A stretch of 64,000 nucleotides of DNA from Algoriphagus aquimarinus (GCF_007997215.1 NZ_VORW01000001.1:434001-498000), one strand, 5' to 3'; shown: positions 33,586 to 42,634, counted from the stretch's first letter. The notes: generated by a model from the letters alone, not told the origin. Numbers and translations: made by a program.

Positions 33586-33725
33586 GAGGACGCTAAATCA
33601 AGAAATAGAGTTGTTTAGGTTTTTTTTCTGTGAAAAAACTTCAACAAACTAAACCCACCTGAGAATCATTTAATTTTGTTATTAAAAAATATCCCGATTC
33701 TATCAAATTTGTCCCATTAACATAA

Positions 33726-33733
33726 TAATTTTG
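33726..33733 (+). promoter_or_regulatory. Candidate -7 element of the mreB operon
   Basis: TAATTTTG followed by C fits TAnnTTTG. A TTTG at 33708-33711 is upstream, but the 14-base spacer is too short for a standard -33 box. mreB starts 78 bases downstream. Confidence 0.35.
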
Positions 33734-33811
33734 CCCACCTCCGTTTAATATGAGTGCTCAGCATAGTATATTAAACTCCTAACTCCAGTAAATTACAATC
33801 AATACCTAAAA

Positions 33812-34840
33812 ATGGGATTATTTGACTTTTTCTCAAGTGATATTGCAATCGACCTAGGTACCGCAAATACCCTGATCATTCATAAAGATAAAATTGTAGT
33901 AGACGAACCTTCTATCATCGCAATCGACAAGACCACCAATCGTGTATTGGCAGTTGGACGTGAAGCAATGAACATGCACGAGAAAACGCATGAGAATATA
34001 AAAACTATCCGTCCATTGAAAGATGGAGTAATCGCAGATTTCTACGCCGCAGAGCAAATGATCAGAGGTTTGATCAAAATGATCCCAGGTCAGAAAAAAG
34101 GTTTATTCCCGCAGTCTCACCGCATGGTGATCTGCATTCCTTCTGGAATCACCGAGGTAGAAAAAAGGGCGGTACGTGACTCTGCAGAGCACGCTGGCGC
34201 TAAAGAAGTATATATGATCTTCGAACCGATCGCTGCGGCCATCGGTATCGGGATCGATATCGAAAAGCCAATGGGATCCATGATCGTGGATATCGGAGGT
34301 GGTACTACGGAAATCGCACTTATCGCGCTATCAGGTATTGTAGCTGATCAATCTATCCGAGTGGCTGGCGATACATTTACCAAAGACATTCTAGATTACA
34401 TGCGTCGCCAGCACAACTTACTTATCGGGGAGAGATCTGCCGAGAAAGTGAAGATTGCTATCGGATCAGCCTTGACTGAGCTCGATGATCCACCTGAAGA
34501 TTACGAAATCAGAGGACGTGACTTGATGACAGGTATTCCTAAAGTGATCAAAGTGTCTTATTCTGAGATTGCATTTTCGTTGGATAAATCAGTTTCTAAA
34601 ATTGAAGAGGCCGTGTTGAAAGCATTAGAAATCTCTCCTCCTGAACTTTCTGCTGATATTTATGATAATGGCATTCACCTTACAGGTGGGGGAGCTTTGC
34701 TGAAAGGGCTTGACAAAAGACTTCATCAGAAGACAAAACTTCCAATACACATTGCTGAAGATCCGCTACGAGCTGTAGTAAGAGGAACAGGTACAGCCTT
34801 GAAAAACGTGCAAAATTTCCGAACAGTATTGATGACATAA
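33812..34840 (+). CDS. mreB: Rod-shape-determining actin-like protein MreB
   Basis: A 342-residue actin homologue. Phosphate 1 (IAIDLGTANTLI), connect 1, phosphate 2 (GSMIVDIGGGTTEIALIAL) and the adenosine motif (HLTGGGALLKGLDKRL) are all there. It forms membrane-associated filaments that guide lateral cell-wall synthesis. It is the first gene of an mreB-mreC-mreD-mrdA-rodA operon, with a 7-base gap to mreC. Promoter candidate is the TAATTTTG at 33726-33733. Confidence 0.97.
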   Translation: MGLFDFFSSDIAIDLGTANTLIIHKDKIVVDEPSIIAIDKTTNRVLAVGREAMNMHEKTHENIKTIRPLKDGVIADFYAAEQMIRGLIKMIPGQKKGLFPQSHRMVICIPSGITEVEKRAVRDSAEHAGAKEVYMIFEPIAAAIGIGIDIEKPMGSMIVDIGGGTTEIALIALSGIVADQSIRVAGDTFTKDILDYMRRQHNLLIGERSAEKVKIAIGSALTELDDPPEDYEIRGRDLMTGIPKVIKVSYSEIAFSLDKSVSKIEEAVLKALEISPPELSADIYDNGIHLTGGGALLKGLDKRLHQKTKLPIHIAEDPLRAVVRGTGTALKNVQNFRTVLMT

Positions 34841-34847
34841 ACTCCGA

Positions 34848-35684
34848 ATGCTACGCATCCTTCAATTCCTTTATAGCCTAAGGTCTTTTCTATTATTTGT
34901 TTTGCTTGAAGTATTGGCGATAGGATTAATTGTCTCCAATAATTCACCTCAGGGTGCAGCTTTCTTCAATAGTTCCAATGCAGTAACCGGATCCGTTCTT
35001 AAGACCCGCTCAGACGTCGTAGATTTCTTTTCACTCGCGGAGGCTAATGAAGCGCTCCTTGTGGAAAATGCCGCACTATTGGAGCATCTTAAAACTTTGA
35101 ATTCAATACCTGATAGTATGACTATCCAGTTGGATTCAGCATTGGAGGCTCAGTTTACTTTCAAAGGCGCTCGAATTATTAGCAATTCTCTGCGTTTTTC
35201 TCAAAACCATATCACTCTTAACAAAGGGTCTAAGGATGGAGTAAAACCTGGAATGGGAGTATTTAACGAAGAGGGAGTTATTGGAAGAGTAAAGTCAGTA
35301 TCTGAAAATTACTCAGTGGCCTTTTCTTTGCTCAACACGGAGCTTAAGCTTTCCTCTAAAATCAAGAGCAATAACTCTTTTGGAACGACTAAATGGGATG
35401 GAAAGAACTCCGAAAAATCTAAGCTTCTGTATGTTCCTCGTCACGTAAATGCTAATCCTGGAGATACAATTGTCACCACTGGATTTAGTGCAGTTTTTCC
35501 TGAGGGCATTATAATCGGAATTATAGAAAGTGTAGATCAAGGAGAAGACCCTAACTTTCTGGATATTGTAATAAAGCTTAGCACAGATTTCAGCAAGGCG
35601 CATTATGTCTATTTAGTAGAAAATGCTCGATTAGATGAGATTGATTCTCTACATATGAATTCAGATATAGAAAATGAATTTTAG
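34848..35684 (+). CDS. mreC: Rod shape-determining protein MreC
   Basis: A 278-residue protein with one N-terminal membrane helix (about 12-32, SFLLFVLLEVLAIGLIV), a coiled segment, and the periplasmic beta-barrel domain with the family pattern NHITLNKGSKDGVKPGMGVF and PGDTIVTTGFSAVFPEGI. MreC links the MreB filament to the elongasome penicillin-binding protein. Its 3' end overlaps mreD by 11 bases, showing translational coupling. Confidence 0.95.
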   Translation: MLRILQFLYSLRSFLLFVLLEVLAIGLIVSNNSPQGAAFFNSSNAVTGSVLKTRSDVVDFFSLAEANEALLVENAALLEHLKTLNSIPDSMTIQLDSALEAQFTFKGARIISNSLRFSQNHITLNKGSKDGVKPGMGVFNEEGVIGRVKSVSENYSVAFSLLNTELKLSSKIKSNNSFGTTKWDGKNSEKSKLLYVPRHVNANPGDTIVTTGFSAVFPEGIIIGIIESVDQGEDPNFLDIVIKLSTDFSKAHYVYLVENARLDEIDSLHMNSDIENEF

Positions 35685-36195
35685 AAGTCTGATTACTTAC
35701 GTATTCTTGGTGATTTGTCTGTGCTTGGTGCAGATCTTACTATTGAAAAACCTCGCGCTTTTTGGTGTGGCTTTCTGCTTCATCTACTTACTGGCTATCT
35801 TGAGTTTTCCTATCTCCTTGCGTGGCTTTCCCTTGATCTTGATGAGTTTTGGCATAGGCTTACTCGTAGATGTATTCTACGATACACTTGGTCTTCATGC
35901 TTCGGCCGTGACACTCTTGGCTTTCTTACGCCCTTACTGGCTCAAAGCCATCAGTCCAAATGGCGGTTATGACGATGCTAATTTTCCCACCCTTCCTGAA
36001 ATGGGAATTGGATGGTATATAAGCTATACGTTACCTTTAGTTTTTGCCTTCTCACTCATGTTTTTCATTGCTGATCAATGGGGAACAGGGGGATTATTTG
36101 GTGTATTAAACAAAAGCTTTTTCTCCTCGATATTTACAGTCATTATGGCTATAATTGTACAACTCCTGTTCTTCAAACGCAGGAGAGGAATCTAA
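35674..36195 (+). CDS. mreD: Rod shape-determining protein MreD
   Basis: A 173-residue integral membrane protein with about five or six hydrophobic helices (for example TYVFLVICLCLVQILLLKNL and FGIGLLVDVFYDTLGLHA). The GLLVDVFYDTLG element is the most recognisable MreD motif. The ATG overlaps mreC by 11 bases and its stop TAA shares a base with the ATG of the following pbp2 gene (TAATG). It is a scaffold of the Rod complex. Confidence 0.93.
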   Translation: MNFRSLITYVFLVICLCLVQILLLKNLALFGVAFCFIYLLAILSFPISLRGFPLILMSFGIGLLVDVFYDTLGLHASAVTLLAFLRPYWLKAISPNGGYDDANFPTLPEMGIGWYISYTLPLVFAFSLMFFIADQWGTGGLFGVLNKSFFSSIFTVIMAIIVQLLFFKRRRGI

Positions 36196-37997
36196 TGAAC
36201 GACCAAAGGCCCGTAGTAATAATCATCTTTGTTTTCTTGATTGGTTTGGTACTATTAACCAAGCTTTTTATGATCCAAGTGATGGACGACAGCTTTATCC
36301 GAAAAGCTGAGCGGAATGCCATTCAACGAGTGGTAGATCATCCCTATCGTGGGTTAGTCTACGACCGCAATGGTAAATTGCTCGTTTATAACAATCCTAT
36401 TTTTGATTTGATGATAGTCCCAAAGGAATTTGAGGTAGGTGATACTACTCGTTTCTTAAATCTTTTTGGGATAACAAAAGAGCACTTGATCGAGTCTTAT
36501 CAAGCAGCACGAAAATATTCCTATGTAAAGCCTTCTACTTTCATCAAGCAGATATCTACCAATGATTTTGCTAAAATTCAAGACTTTCTAATCGATTACC
36601 CAGGCTTGTTTATTATGACTCGCTCAGTTCGTTCTTATCCAGAGCCAGTGGCTTCTCACGCCTTGGGATACATTGGTGAGATAAGCGGAAGACAACTTGA
36701 ACTTGACAGCTCGGGCTATTATGTACAGGGAGATTATGTAGGACTTAGTGGAATGGAACGCTTCTATGAAGATGAGATGCGGGGAAAAAAAGGAGTGAAA
36801 TACAAAATGGTCAACGTGCGGGGAATAGACAAAGGTCCGTTCAAAGACGGTGAATACGATACCGCATCAGTCGCTGGCCACAACATCAACTCTTCCATAG
36901 ATATGGAGCTCCAGAAATATGGTGAGCTACTGATGCAAGGAAAAACTGGCTCTGTAGTAGCTATAGAGCCTAAAACAGGGGAAATTCTAAGTATGATTTC
37001 TGCACCATTTTATGACCCTAATTCCTTGACAGGTGCAGAATTCAGTAAGAGCTACAGAGCTTTGAATTCCCTAGAGACTAAGCCTTTGTTCAATCGTCCA
37101 ATCATGGCGACTTATCCTCCAGGATCGATTTTTAAGATCGTACAAAGTCTTATCGGTTTACAAGAAGGAATTTTGACTCCTGAAACTACTTTTGCTTGTA
37201 ATAAGTCTTTAGTTGCTTGTCACAATCACCCATCTCCAGTCAACTTATTTGGGGCAATCCGAAATTCCTGCAACCCATATTATCACCAGGCTTTCCGCCA
37301 AATTATCAATCAGGAAGTATCCAGCAATACCTATAAGGATACTGAAATTGGTCTGAATGCATGGCGAGATAGAGTGCTGAAATTTGGACTAGGAGGAAAA
37401 TTGGGCGTGGACATGCCAAATGAAAAAGGAGGTGACGTGCCTTCTAGTAAATATTACGATCATTTCTATGGTAATGGTCGCTGGAAATACTCCACCATTT
37501 ATTCTCTTTCTATTGGCCAAGGGGAACTGCTTGTGACACCACTTCAAATGGCTAATCTAGCAGCCATTTTTGCAAACAAAGGATACTATTACACGCCTCA
37601 TTTAGTAAAAGCTATTGACGGAGACAAAAGTCGGATTCCTCAGGAATATCTTACCAAACATCAAGTAGGTGTAGATGCACATCACTTTGATATGGTACAG
37701 GATGCAATGGTTCAGGCTCTATACGGTACGGCTCAGCGAGCTATCATGAAGGATATTCAGATTGCCGGAAAAACGGGAACAGCTCAAAATCCTCATGGTG
37801 AAGATCACTCTGTGTTCATTGCTTTTGCACCAAAGGACAATCCTCAAATAGCCATTGCTGTTTACGTTGAAAATGCAGGTTGGGGTGGAAGAGCTGCAGC
37901 AAGTACTGCCTCATTAATGATAGAGAAATACCTTAAAGACAGTATCTCAAGACCTGATCTTGAGAAATATGTCATAACAGGAAACTTCATTTATTAA
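36195..37997 (+). CDS. mrdA: Penicillin-binding protein 2, elongasome transpeptidase
   Basis: A 600-residue class B PBP. The ATG at 36195 is chosen because it follows an AGGAGAGG ribosome-binding site and directly starts MNDQRPVVIIIFVFLIGLVL, the membrane anchor; the reading frame upstream overlaps mreD without support. The PBP dimerisation domain starts with RNAIQRVVDHPYRGLVYDRN. The catalytic serine is S311 in PPGSIFK (SxxK with K314), then the SCN triad (IRNSCNPYY) and KTGTAQNP. It crosslinks new peptidoglycan during cylindrical growth, working with RodA encoded next. Confidence 0.96.
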   Translation: MNDQRPVVIIIFVFLIGLVLLTKLFMIQVMDDSFIRKAERNAIQRVVDHPYRGLVYDRNGKLLVYNNPIFDLMIVPKEFEVGDTTRFLNLFGITKEHLIESYQAARKYSYVKPSTFIKQISTNDFAKIQDFLIDYPGLFIMTRSVRSYPEPVASHALGYIGEISGRQLELDSSGYYVQGDYVGLSGMERFYEDEMRGKKGVKYKMVNVRGIDKGPFKDGEYDTASVAGHNINSSIDMELQKYGELLMQGKTGSVVAIEPKTGEILSMISAPFYDPNSLTGAEFSKSYRALNSLETKPLFNRPIMATYPPGSIFKIVQSLIGLQEGILTPETTFACNKSLVACHNHPSPVNLFGAIRNSCNPYYHQAFRQIINQEVSSNTYKDTEIGLNAWRDRVLKFGLGGKLGVDMPNEKGGDVPSSKYYDHFYGNGRWKYSTIYSLSIGQGELLVTPLQMANLAAIFANKGYYYTPHLVKAIDGDKSRIPQEYLTKHQVGVDAHHFDMVQDAMVQALYGTAQRAIMKDIQIAGKTGTAQNPHGEDHSVFIAFAPKDNPQIAIAVYVENAGWGGRAAASTASLMIEKYLKDSISRPDLEKYVITGNFIY

Positions 37998-39271
37998 TGC
38001 GCGAGAAGGACATCAACATAAATCGGGTGGACTGGATCACCGTTATGATCTATTTCGTATTAGTAATGATAGGCTGGTTCAATATCTACGCCGCAGTCTA
38101 TGATGGGCAGGTGAACAAAAGCATCTTCGATACTTCAATCAATTCCGGCATCCAACTAGTGTGGATAGGGACCGCGATAGCGATCATTATCGTAATCATG
38201 GCGGCAGATTACCGTCTATTCGAAAATCTGGCAATTCCTATATATCTGGTAATGCTGGTATTACTGCTACTGACTCCTTTTCTGGGAAAAGAAGTAAATG
38301 GGCAGATACTTACCATTGGATTTGGTTCTTTCCGTATACAGCCCGGAGAGTTTGCCAAATTTGCGACAGCACTGGCCCTAGCCAAGTTTATGGAAAGACC
38401 CACCTTTGATCTCTCCAAAACCAAATATCAATTACAGGCATTTGGAGTGCTCTTACTACCGATAGTATTGATCATTCTTCAGCCAGATACTGGTACGGCC
38501 ATGGTATATTTCTCGATGCTCATTATGTTCTATCGTGAAGGGCTGCCACAAAAATTCTACGTGCTTGGCATCGGTATAATTGCAATAGCCTTACTGGCAC
38601 TAGGTATAGAAAACAATCTCTATTTAGCGGGTGCTATTGTGGTGATCGTTGCCATCCTGATTATGATGGGAAAAAAGACGCCTCAGCAAATAATCGCTTT
38701 CAGTGTAATAGGAATCGCATTAATTGCATTCACCTATAGCCTAGACTTTGTGGTTTCTAAACTTCCTGAGCACCAGCAAAATAGAATCATGGTACTTTTC
38801 AATCCAGACCTAGACCCGCTTGGTGTTGGATGGAATGTTACGCAATCCAAAATTGCTATCGGCTCAGGTGGACTTGCAGGAAAAGGTTATTTACAAGGCA
38901 CGCAGACTAAGTTTGACTTTGTTCCTGAGCAACACACAGATTTTATATTTTGTACGCTAGGTGAAGAGTTTGGCTGGCTAGGCAGCTTTGTTGTCATTTC
39001 ATTGTTTGTAGCCATGATTACCCGATTAGTGCTCATGGCGGAGCGCCAAAAAAACAGGTTTAATAGAATATATGGCTATTGTGTGATTTCGATTCTGATG
39101 TTTCACTTCATGATCAATATCGCCATGACCATAGGACTATTTCCAGTGGTAGGAATTCCATTACCTTTCTTTAGCTATGGAGGATCCTCGCTTTGGTCGT
39201 TTACAATTCTGCTATTCGTCTTCATCAAAATGGATAGTGCCAGAGCATTACAACTGGGAAGAATGGGCTAA
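37997..39271 (+). CDS. rodA: Rod shape-determining protein RodA (SEDS peptidoglycan polymerase)
   Basis: A 424-residue polytopic membrane protein with about ten helices. SEDS motifs visible are the QPDTGTAMVYF segment (GLPQKFY follows), FVPEQHTDFIFCTLGEEFGW and the C-terminal PVVGIPLPFFSYGGSSLWSF. It polymerises lipid II into glycan chains and partners with PBP2. Its ATG overlaps the stop of mrdA (TAATG). The TAA stop overlaps the stop codon of the convergent HD-domain gene by three bases. Confidence 0.95.
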   Translation: MREKDININRVDWITVMIYFVLVMIGWFNIYAAVYDGQVNKSIFDTSINSGIQLVWIGTAIAIIIVIMAADYRLFENLAIPIYLVMLVLLLLTPFLGKEVNGQILTIGFGSFRIQPGEFAKFATALALAKFMERPTFDLSKTKYQLQAFGVLLLPIVLIILQPDTGTAMVYFSMLIMFYREGLPQKFYVLGIGIIAIALLALGIENNLYLAGAIVVIVAILIMMGKKTPQQIIAFSVIGIALIAFTYSLDFVVSKLPEHQQNRIMVLFNPDLDPLGVGWNVTQSKIAIGSGGLAGKGYLQGTQTKFDFVPEQHTDFIFCTLGEEFGWLGSFVVISLFVAMITRLVLMAERQKNRFNRIYGYCVISILMFHFMINIAMTIGLFPVVGIPLPFFSYGGSSLWSFTILLFVFIKMDSARALQLGRMG

Positions 39272-39843
39272 GAAGCTAGCAGCTTTTTTAGCCAGATTTG
39301 CTTTTGTGGCTCTCTATTTTTAATGGCAAAGGGCGTATGGTATTGATGGGCCTTCAAAAAATTAATCTGTAGATCCTTCCACTGCTGAGGCGTAGAGATC
39401 ACATTCATATTCTTCAATTCCTCAAATAATTTCTCACTTATCTCAGGATAATCCTGTCTTCCTAAGTAATCCAAATCGGCATCGCAAATAATCCGCTGAA
39501 GGTGATTTTTTGGACTTTGAGGAATTTTAGTAGCCATTACCAAGCCTTTCACTTGTTCAATCGCTTTTGGCTTCACACCCAAATCCTTCATAATAATTTC
39601 AGCCATCCCAGCTCCTACCTCTTCATGATTTGATGGGCCTTTGAGAAAACCCATGTCGTGGACTATTGCACCCATTCTCAATAGATAACGCTCTTCTAAA
39701 GACAACTTTTCCCGCTTTATATATTGATTACACACATTCAACACGTCCAGTGTATGATCAAGGGCATGATAAGTCAGAGACTTGGGCAAATTAGCCTCAA
39801 GATTAGATAAAACTCGTTTTCGAAGAGCGCGATATCCTTGCAT
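39268..39843 (-). CDS. HD-domain phosphohydrolase, partner of the PycTM-like gene
   Basis: A 191-residue soluble protein. The metal site of the HD superfamily is complete: H30 in ALDHTLD, H62-D63 in AIVHDMGF, the H73-E74 pair and D121 with D123 in IICDADLDYLGR. Such domains hydrolyse nucleotides or cyclic nucleotides. In many Bacteroidota proteins this same HD domain is fused N-terminally to a Pycsar effector (DUF5706) domain; here the corresponding second domain is a separate gene 21 bases upstream on the same strand. The stop codon overlaps that of rodA on the other strand. Its substrate is not known. Confidence 0.8.
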   Translation of the reverse strand: MQGYRALRKRVLSNLEANLPKSLTYHALDHTLDVLNVCNQYIKREKLSLEERYLLRMGAIVHDMGFLKGPSNHEEVGAGMAEIIMKDLGVKPKAIEQVKGLVMATKIPQSPKNHLQRIICDADLDYLGRQDYPEISEKLFEELKNMNVISTPQQWKDLQINFLKAHQYHTPFAIKNREPQKQIWLKKLLAS

Positions 39844-39864
39844 GGAATGAAACAGGGCTGTTGG

Positions 39865-40425
39865 CTAAAAGGCCGTTTTTATTGCGTAGTACAAAATAAA
39901 AACAAACACTAGGCCAATATTAAATGATAAGTATCGAACAGAAAGGTTGACATTTTTGAATTTCTCAGCAGTAATCTTTGCATTAATGAATACCTGCTCT
40001 CCCAACTGATCAAAGAGCGGTCGCCTATTTGTACTCACTTTTTCCAATTCTTTTACGTAGTCTTTGATAGGGCCATAAGACGAAATAATATTCCCAAAGA
40101 AAAATACGCTCTTGTCAAAATTGGTCTCAATCTGAGGCATAAAACATCTGAAACTATAATAAATAGAGATGACACTGAATACGAACCATAGCCCCATAAA
40201 GCCATAAGTCAGGAAGTCAGAGGCAGCCAGTTCTATCAAATGCTCATAAAACTGAAAGAACACATTCATCAATAACCCATAAAAAGAAAGCACTAAGCCT
40301 GCTTTGATCTCAGAAGCTTTGATTAAATCACGTAGATACATGATTAGATACCAGTAGTTATCCACAGCATCTATGCCGGGTTCTAAGGGAGGGAGGTCTT
40401 TTAGGTCTTGAAGTTTCTTACGCAT
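39865..40425 (-). CDS. Pycsar effector-like membrane protein (PycTM / DUF5706)
   Basis: A 186-residue inner membrane protein with three predicted helices: about 42-60 (AGLVLSFYGLLMNVFFQFY), 72-92 and 165-184 near the C-terminus. The arrangement KASEIKAGL before helix 1, a MPQI motif after helix 2, FFFGNI in the middle, and QLGEQVFINAKITAEKF before helix 3 agrees with the DUF5706 (Pycsar system effector) family. In known Pycsar systems such proteins act on the membrane when they bind cCMP or cUMP made by a cyclase, causing phage-abortive death. No cyclase is encoded beside it. The family assignment comes from recognition and should be verified. A TATTTTTG box lies at 40444-40451. Confidence 0.75.
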   Translation of the reverse strand: MRKKLQDLKDLPPLEPGIDAVDNYWYLIMYLRDLIKASEIKAGLVLSFYGLLMNVFFQFYEHLIELAASDFLTYGFMGLWFVFSVISIYYSFRCFMPQIETNFDKSVFFFGNIISSYGPIKDYVKELEKVSTNRRPLFDQLGEQVFINAKITAEKFKNVNLSVRYLSFNIGLVFVFILYYAIKTAF

Positions 40426-40443
40426 TGATTAAAAAAGTTGACT

Positions 40444-40451
40444 CAAAAATA
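40444..40451 (-). promoter_or_regulatory. Candidate -7 element for the PycTM-HD pair
   Basis: Reads TATTTTTG on the - strand, matching TAnnTTTG, 19 bases before the PycTM-like ATG. No clear -33 box. Confidence 0.3.
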
Positions 40452-40519
40452 TCAACATGTAAAAACAAGATAATCTGTGAATTAAGCAATTCCTATAAAT
40501 TAAGGAGATTTGATTTTAC

Positions 40520-40555
40520 AAAAAGAAAAAAGAGCTAGAAACCAGCTCTTTGTTT
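40520..40555 (-). terminator. Rho-independent terminator after the 368-aa unknown gene
   Basis: Stem AAAGAGCT (40529-40536) pairs with AGCTCTTT (40544-40551), with A-rich sequence on the left giving a T-run on the - strand. It lies about 25 bases after the stop at 40575. Confidence 0.65.
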
Positions 40556-40574
40556 TCTTCAAAATATTCCAAGT

Positions 40575-41681
40575 CTACACTTCAAACTTCCTATAAACCA
40601 GCAATAGAAACTCCTGCACTGGCTCGGATTCTGACTTCCAACCTAGTTCTCCTGAATATCGAGAATTCACCAATCCAATCGCCTCATCAAATGAATCGCA
40701 CTTATCGATAGATTTGAGCGCATGCTTGAGTAAATCCGCATTTCCGTCGAAAAGCTCTTTTGTAAACATAAAACGCTGATTGATGGCAAGGCTTTCTGCA
40801 AGCTCGCCCATCACTCCTTTCATACCTTTATAAGAGAGCGTTTCAAATCTCGCCTTCAAATTATTAGGATTAAAAGCATGTTCTGCTCCATTTGCATAGC
40901 TAGGTGGTACTGGTTTGACTGGCTCTTCCATTTTCACTGGCTCAGAAACCGAATTTCTAGCAGGTGAAGCTTCCATTTCTACCTGATCAAAGAATGAGCT
41001 TTTAGATTCCTGCTCCCTATTTGATTCCGGTATTGCCGCTGGAACAGGCTCTGGAGAATCCTGAACTATATAAGCATCCAAATCAAAAGGTTTAATATCT
41101 CCGAGTGTAGCCAAAAGCAAATTCACCGATTCTAAAGTCTCATTAATTGCCTGATAATTAGCAGCAACTGCACGGAGGTAAGCACTTTCATCATGCCCAA
41201 AACCAGCCTTATCTACTAAAAACGTGATCGCTTGGTGATGCCATTTATAGTATTTCTTATTCTCTTTCAGAAATTCGTTGATCTTACCTGTTGGGGCTTT
41301 GGAGATCTCATTTTGATAAAATGTAACCGGATCAGTAGCAACCTGGATGGACTGTTTAACTGCAGTCTTTAAAAGTGGCTGAAGTTGCTCTTTCTCTATC
41401 TTGATTCTCTTTGAGAGGACGTTCATAAACTCAGTCAAGGCTTCATGCACCGAAATATCCCGATAATCGAAATAAGGATTACTCTTAAGCTTACCGAGTT
41501 CCTCTTGCCACAATTCGAATAGCCTTTTGATAATGAAGAAATTCACCTGAGTGCTATTGGTAAGCTGAACGATGTCCTGCCCCGTCATGTATTGTTTGGA
41601 AGAGAAAAACTGCCCGCAAACAATCGCGGAAAAGTCTTCGGCGTATTTTTCTAAATAATTGCTGTTAATTTGAGTTGTCAT
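40575..41681 (-). CDS. Conserved unknown protein with Pro/Glu-rich linker (368 aa)
   Basis: I do not recognise this family. ATG 41681 is chosen (MTTQINSNYLEKYAEDFSAI); the frame continues a little upstream across the promoter region shared with the divergent ferredoxin gene. The product is cytosolic, mostly helical, with an N-terminal part of about 210 residues (CGQFFSSKQYMTGQDIVQLT, FFIIKRLFELWQEELGKL), a Pro/Glu/Ser-rich linker (DSPEPVPAAIPESNRE), and a C-terminal helical domain of about 110 residues (ARFETLSYKGMKGVMGELAES, QRFMFTKELFDGNAD). The last domain looks like a protein-interaction bundle. It diverges from a ferredoxin gene with only 33 bases between starts. Confidence 0.8.
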   Translation of the reverse strand: MTTQINSNYLEKYAEDFSAIVCGQFFSSKQYMTGQDIVQLTNSTQVNFFIIKRLFELWQEELGKLKSNPYFDYRDISVHEALTEFMNVLSKRIKIEKEQLQPLLKTAVKQSIQVATDPVTFYQNEISKAPTGKINEFLKENKKYYKWHHQAITFLVDKAGFGHDESAYLRAVAANYQAINETLESVNLLLATLGDIKPFDLDAYIVQDSPEPVPAAIPESNREQESKSSFFDQVEMEASPARNSVSEPVKMEEPVKPVPPSYANGAEHAFNPNNLKARFETLSYKGMKGVMGELAESLAINQRFMFTKELFDGNADLLKHALKSIDKCDSFDEAIGLVNSRYSGELGWKSESEPVQEFLLLVYRKFEV

Positions 41682-41714
41682 TGAAGAGTGGTGTTTACAA
41701 AAGTCAACGAACAA

Positions 41715-42041
41715 ATGCCTCAAATCGTCATAGAAAATCTATTTAATCTGAGGATTAATTCTATTAGCATTCATCGTAAAGTTATCGAAATTATTCATGA
41801 AAATGGTATCGATTGGATGCATGCTTGTGGGAAAAAGGGTAGATGTACTACGTGTAAAATCATCCTGAAATCTGGCGAAGAAAATCTTTCACCACCTACG
41901 AAGGCTGAACTTGATTTTCTCAAACAAGGCAGACTACGTGTGGGAGAAAGATTGGCTTGCCAAGCGGAACTTCCAACAGGAGAGATTGTTGTCCGAGTGG
42001 GCAAATTCAATAAGTTCCCACATATAGAATATAGCCAATAG
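41715..42041 (+). CDS. [2Fe-2S] ferredoxin
   Basis: A 108-residue plant/adrenodoxin-type ferredoxin. The ATG at 41715 is taken in preference to a GTG at 41688. Cluster ligands are C38, C44, C47 and C82 ([10 protein letters not shown] and LACQ), spaced as C-x5-C-x2-C ... C. It has no signal or membrane helix, so it is a cytosolic electron carrier. The partner is unknown. It lies 8 bases upstream of tdk, and divergent from an unknown gene. Confidence 0.93.
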   Translation: MPQIVIENLFNLRINSISIHRKVIEIIHENGIDWMHACGKKGRCTTCKIILKSGEENLSPPTKAELDFLKQGRLRVGERLACQAELPTGEIVVRVGKFNKFPHIEYSQ

Positions 42042-42049
42042 CATCAAGC

Positions 42050-42634
42050 ATGTTTATAGAACCTTCAATTGGTAGACAAAAGTCCTCAGGAAATAAAGGT
42101 CAGATAGAGGTAATTTGCGGCTCAATGTTTTCTGGAAAAACAGAAGAATTGATTCGTAGACTGAATCGTGCCAAAATTGCGAAGCAAAAAGTAGAGATTT
42201 TCAAGCCGTCAATTGATAAGCGATACGACGAAAATGCTGTAGTATCTCACAATGATAACTCCATCCGATCAACACCTGTAAATTTTGCAAATGACATCTT
42301 ATTATTAAGTGGTGATTGTGATGTAGTGGGAATTGATGAGGTTCAGTTTTTCGATGAGCAAATCGTTCCAGTGGCACAGAAGCTTGCCAATCAAGGAAAA
42401 CGTGTGATTCTGGCTGGCTTGGACATGGATTTCGAAGGAAACCCCTTCGGTCCTATGCCAAAGCTCATGGCTATTGCTGAGTATGTCACTAAAGTAAATG
42501 CTATTTGCATGAAATGCGGAGATTTGGCGGCTTTCTCGTTTCGATTGTCTGATGCAAAAGAAAAAGTGGTGCTGGGAGAAAAAGAAAGCTATGAAGCACG
42601 GTGCAGAAAGTGTTTTTATGAGGATAAGAAATAG
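42050..42634 (+). CDS. tdk: Thymidine kinase
   Basis: A 194-residue type II thymidine kinase. The P-loop [16 protein letters not shown] begins at about residue 24, the DEVQFFDEQ motif corresponds to the catalytic Walker B region, and the C-terminal lasso-zinc site has CMKCG ... CRKC. It salvages thymidine to dTMP. The gene follows the ferredoxin gene by 8 bases on the same strand. The residues before the P-loop, [20 protein letters not shown], are normal for Bacteroidota homologues. Confidence 0.95.
   Translation: MFIEPSIGRQKSSGNKGQIEVICGSMFSGKTEELIRRLNRAKIAKQKVEIFKPSIDKRYDENAVVSHNDNSIRSTPVNFANDILLLSGDCDVVGIDEVQFFDEQIVPVAQKLANQGKRVILAGLDMDFEGNPFGPMPKLMAIAEYVTKVNAICMKCGDLAAFSFRLSDAKEKVVLGEKESYEARCRKCFYEDKK

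Larger units (their letters stand above)
33494..33811. other. Divergent intergenic region rimP / mreB
   Basis: This 318-base A+T-rich spacer holds the rimP leader hairpin (33511-33532), the rimP promoter (33555-33585), and on the + strand a TAATTTTG element (33726-33733) for mreB. A run of TAATTTTG-like sequence also occurs at 33671-33678. I see no gene in it. Confidence 0.5.
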
